Source of the DNA: Cymodocea nodosa
Taxonomy: Eukaryota; Streptophyta; Magnoliopsida; Alismatales; Cymodoceaceae
Assembly (NCBI GenBank): GCA_036874045.1
Contig: CM072338.1
Span: 14,840,501-14,904,500, forward strand
DNA length: 64,000 nucleotides
Direction: 5' to 3'
Positions 60,281 to 64,000 of the stretch are shown one piece after another; within the stretch, counting starts at the first letter, position 1; each line of letters starts with the position of its first letter. Under the pieces are notes generated by a model, which saw nothing but the letters and a program-made list of their open reading frames with translations, had not been told where the DNA came from and did no database searches. The translations under genes and the position numbers were made by a program.

Positions 60281-60464
60281 ACTTATATTTTAAGAAAAAA
60301 TATTAAGTCTTCTTATTTATATTTATTAATAATATCAATTTGAACAAATTGAACAAAAGTTGTATTGTGTATTACCTATTTGAACATAACATATCACAAA
60401 CAATTACTTTTCAAAATTGTTAACTAACATCCAATATATAAATAAAATTCACAACATAAATATA
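60281..60464 (+). repeat. Direct repeat inside Harbinger, right copy
   Basis: Partner of 58968-59138. Confidence 0.8.
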
Positions 60465-60648
60465 AATTGTCAACATACAAATATTCAAATATTGTAACGT
60501 AATAATTTGACAAAGTTACATATGAAATAATTTAAAAGTCACGTCCATCCTACATGGCAATCTTCATGTTGTCATGCATTTCATTTGCTATTTGTTTTCT
60601 TCGTTCTTGTGTCATTTTTAATGTACTATTTATCTGTAAAAGCTCATC

Positions 60649-61895
60649 TTAAATAATTCCAATTTCTTCATTTTCTAGATTAAATTCAGCTAACTCATCT
60701 TCTAATAAATCTACTCTGTTAGCTTTACGTATAAAATTATGTAATAGGAAGCAAGCCATCACAATCTTCGTTTGTGTATCATAAGGATACGACATATGTC
60801 TTCGTAAGATTGCAAAACGATGTTTAACAACTCCAAATGATCGCTCAATCACCGATCTTAATTGTGAATGTCTGTAATTGAAGTTTTCGATTGTATTTTC
60901 TGGAACTCTATTATTTTCATATTCAGATAGATGATATCTCACTCCTCAATATGGACAAATAAATTCAGGTCGATTAGGATAACTAGCATCAACTAAGTAA
61001 AACTTTCATGTATATAATTAAAAATTAGTGTAAATAAAAAATATATATTCAATAATGTCATTTTATACCTGGTGGAACCTTGAATGGATGATGTCTTGTG
61101 ACGACATCTTGAAGGATTCTTGCGTCAGAAGCTGATCTTTCCCAACCACTAAGAATATATGTAAATTCCATATCAAAATTACATGCGGTCATAACATTTT
61201 GACTTAACAATCCTTTTCTATTTCTAAATCTTGTTGTTTGTTGTCCATAAATAGTTGCCTTAATATGTGTTCCATCAATAGCACCAATGCAATTCTGTTA
61301 ACATATGAATAAGAAAATGAGAAAAAAATAATATACAAATCAATTTCATATGACAATATATATTTACCTCAAAATAGGGATACACATTTGAATCATTTAG
61401 TATTCTACTTGGAGTTGATGTTAGAGGCATTGCAAGAAGTTGTTTATGCAAGTTCAAAATTGCATTAAGTACTTCATTGAAGTATGTACTAACAGTCCAT
61501 GCAGACCGAGAGAAGCGCTCCCTTGTTACTCCATATCGTTGGTTTTGACCAACAGTGACAAGAAAGATTGCAAACTTCTCTTCGACACTAACATTGCTTG
61601 TATTTCCCATGTCACCTTCTCTTCGTAACAAATTACAAAAGTTAAGAAATACATGTTGACTCATTCTATATATTTTTCGACAATTATATGCTTGATGTGG
61701 TAATGATGGATCTAATAACCTTCTAATGTAGTCATGTCCTCTACTATAAATGCAATGTGTAATATTAGTCAATGTACTTGACATACATGCAACACTTGCA
61801 AGGAAGTTCCATAGTGAAAGAAGTAACATTCGTCGTCTTTCCGCTTCTTCCTCAAGCATATTCTTTAACAATTCCAAACCATCCATACCATTCAT
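60649..61895 (-). pseudogene. Harbinger transposase (DDE_Tnp_4 type), inactivated
   Basis: Exons on the minus strand are 61895-61368, 61294-61069 and about 61008-60649. The N-terminal part includes CRKIYRMSQHVFLNFCNLLR and GQNQRYGVTRERFSRS. The catalytic domain has GAIDGTHIKATIYGQQ (first Asp), FYLVDASYPNRP (second Asp) and VIERSFGVVKHRFAIL (Glu), so the DDE triad is present. An in-frame TGA at 60946-60948 stands where the family has an arginine codon (ICPY*GVRYHL); CGA to TGA fits methylcytosine deamination. The acceptor of the second intron also looks changed: the family frame calls for a CAG before GAAAGTTTTAC, and CAT is found. It normally cuts and pastes the element into TTA-like targets together with the Myb-like partner. 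It is otherwise well preserved, so the loss is fairly recent. Confidence 0.87.
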
Positions 61896-62272
61896 GATAA
61901 TTATTACCTACAAGAAGTAATGAGATTAGTACACATTTTCCTAAAAATATATAAGAATCTTCAACAATAATAAAAACATTTATTTCACATAACAAGATTT
62001 ATATAAAATATCAAGCAATAAAGCATTCACATATGAAAATCAATAGTCATCATCGTTGTTTAAAATTCAACATTACACATTATTCACCACAATAATAAAG
62101 TTCATCACATCCATCAACATTACTCAATAATAGAAAAGTACATTCATAAGTTGTGATACTTAATCCATTCTACCCTCATATCTATTGGGATGTTAAGAAA
62201 TTGCTTTGCTAGTTCTTTTCTTTCCAATAAAGTCATTGTTTTGAATTTCTCACTGTTGGTAAGACTTTCAAT

Positions 62273-63247
62273 TTACAATAATGCTTCTATAGCTTGTACT
62301 GTAAGACTTCCTTGTTTCACTTTGAAATGCAGCATTTGCTCTTGCACTTTAACTTGTTGTTTCTGGATCTGAAATTCTTTTTGGATCTGAAGTTGTTCTT
62401 TCTGTATGTTTGTTACATTATCATAATATTCTTGTCGAGCTTTAACTTTATCCTCTTCTTTTTCACATAATGACATAATAGCAGATGTAGCTTCTTTAAA
62501 TGAAGATGTCATTAGTTGTGCTGACTCTGCATGTGGTCTTGGACGTTTTCCCTTTTTCACCTCATTGAACCTTCTTGATGAAGACATTAAAGATTGAAGT
62601 TGGGTACCATCTGTATCCATTAGATTATCACTTGGTGGTGTGAAGTATTGAAAATGATTTGGTGGAGGTGTCATTTCATTTTGTTCATTCATAGGTATGT
62701 CTCCTTCATTCTGAGTAATTGTTTCAGAGTCTCTATTGACATTCCCTGTAGCCATATTACTTTCAAATAACAATTGCAGTTGATCATAAATAGGACATGG
62801 TTTACCTTTGAGGGGGGTACAATCTGGGTGTTTCTGCAAGATTAAAAATATGTTAGTATATACAGAACATACAAATTATATTAACACATTCAAAAATATT
62901 ACCTTAATAAATTCATTCCAAACTTCATTTGAAATATCAGTATGACCTTGTATGTAATTCCATCTCCAACCGCTTTGAGACATAATTTTTATGTAATTAC
63001 GATACATCTGTCGTCATGTTTTAATTTGACTGTCAACATTTTTCTTTGTGATACCTGCATTTGTGTTATTATTGTATTTCTCTATTACCTTATTTCATGT
63101 TTCAACTTTAACTTTTCCATCATGTGTTTTTCCATTCACTTCATTTAAAACATCTTCTAATATACCCAAAAATGTGGCATCTGCTTTTACATTCCAACTA
63201 GTATAAGATCTTTGTCTACTTGATACTGTATTATCTGTAGTAGCCAT
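62273..63247 (-). pseudogene. Harbinger Myb/SANT-like partner protein, inactivated
   Basis: Minus strand: exon 1 63247-62903, exon 2 62833-62273 (TAA). The N-terminus MATTDNTVSSRQRSYTSWN leads into a Myb_DNA-bind_3-like domain (ADATFLGILEDVLNEVNG, then YNNNTNAGITKKNVDSQIKT and SQSGWRWNYIQGHTDISNEVW). The second exon gives a polar linker with KKGKRPRPHAESAQLM and a glutamine-rich coiled-coil tail (QIQKEFQIQKQQVKVQEQML). In Harbinger elements this protein binds the terminal DNA and helps the transposase enter the nucleus. Two TGA codons replace tryptophan codons in the Myb-like domain (after KVKVET and after DSQIKT), so the full protein cannot be made. Confidence 0.8.
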
Positions 63248-63330
63248 ATCTAATTTGCAAAACATATATATAAATGAAAAACACATCATTGAAATATGGA
63301 TGACTATGACAACATCAATCATTAACATAA

Positions 63331-64000
63331 AAATTAAATAAGTTATTATTCATTTAATGACAATATGCATTAAAAATGGATAAGAATGAATAACTTAAAT
63401 AAGTTACTAGTCATTCATAACACATGAAATGGCATACATAAGAATTTCATACTTTCTTTCGTTGGATTTGTAATCAAAATATAACTAAAGAAATAAGTTG
63501 GATATCATGAAAATGGAAGCAAATGAAGTAAGAACAAAAGCAAAAGATATTCAAGAATTAACACATAGCTTACACTAAGATTGCTTAGGTTCAAGCATGC
63601 TTTGTTGCTAATGCAAGGCCAACGTAGTCCCTCCTTGTCTAGAGCAAAATCTAAATAATATAGGACCTCATTAATGCAAATTAAGTCATATTGATGACAA
63701 CAAAAAATATTGAGTCATATTAACAAAATCCTAAATCTTCAACAACCTTAGTTCTTACAAAAGATCTTACTTCTTGTTTTTTCAATTTTCCTCTTCTCAT
63801 TAATCTCCACTAACCATATAAACATGATATGAACTTCTAACTTTTATTAACAAAATACATATGTTACAAATGTTACCTTGTAAATAAATTCAGACGACTG
63901 ATACAAAATAAGTTCCATCGCAAACAACAAAAATTATTAGAGGTGATGAATGGATGAAATAAAAAGTTACTCAATTTAAACTTTGGTAGATAAGATAAGA
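63331..64000. other. Right edge of the window
   Basis: AT-rich. No exon of KNL1 and no Harbinger right terminus recognised. Probably 5' flank of the Myb-like gene within the transposon. Confidence 0.4.

Larger units (their letters stand above)
58828..63330 (-). mobile_element. PIF/Harbinger DNA transposon with transposase and Myb-like genes
   Basis: Left end near 58828 (GGGCTGTTTGTGCACGTCTC). The other end was not found before 64000 and probably lies beyond the window. Two minus-strand genes lie head to tail: a Myb/SANT-like gene (63247-62273), then a DDE transposase (61895-60649). This pair is the hallmark of plant Harbinger elements. The stretch 59139-60280 is minisatellite filler bracketed by diverged direct repeats. 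Three nonsense changes make it unable to produce full-length proteins. It sits after KNL1 exon 13 and thus probably inside KNL1's last intron, antisense. Confidence 0.85.

Overview
This is nuclear DNA from a land plant, most likely a flowering plant whose introns are swollen by transposons. It is AT-rich. The genes are split into many short exons with GT..AG introns of 71 bp to 12 kb, and the repeats are typical plant families: Ty1/copia, Ty3/gypsy, L1 and RTE LINEs, an Au-like SINE and PIF/Harbinger with MITEs. The species cannot be told from the sequence.

Four host genes were rebuilt by joining exons whose phases agree at every junction. (1) 713-19173, plus strand: a RecX-family protein (5 exons, 284 residues) with introns of 10.3 and 4.9 kb. 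(2) 22098-27619, minus strand: an SFT2-type Golgi membrane traffic protein (4 exons, 241 residues), convergent with gene 1. (3) 29057-35688, plus strand: a lumenal FKBP16-1-like immunophilin (8 exons, 199 residues), divergent from gene 2. (4) 36777 to at least 58142, plus strand: the kinetochore scaffold KNL1/Spc7 (13 exons seen, 1081 codons, final exon not found, probably beyond the window). The four genes are unrelated in function (recombination control, vesicle traffic, thylakoid folding or assembly, chromosome segregation). Their order reflects chromosome position, not an operon.

The rest is mostly repeat. RecX intron 2 holds an L1 fragment. RecX intron 3 holds a SINE, a 0.9-kb inverted repeat bordered by a 350-bp direct repeat, a 290-bp tandem array and a MITE. 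RecX intron 4 holds a copia fossil. SFT2 intron 1 holds two RTE copies in opposite orientation and an 87-bp tandem duplication. KNL1 introns 3 and 9 hold copia, RTE, gypsy gag, MITE and L1 remains. The right end (58.8 kb onward) is a Harbinger transposon with a transposase gene and a Myb/SANT-like partner gene, both carrying nonsense changes.

The most interesting points are: an eleven-copy, gap-free 16-residue repeat in KNL1; a Harbinger-like element containing a gypsy gag fragment bracketed by a near-identical 67-bp direct repeat; similar repeat-bracketed filler inside the coding Harbinger element; and the large fold-back structure in the RecX intron.
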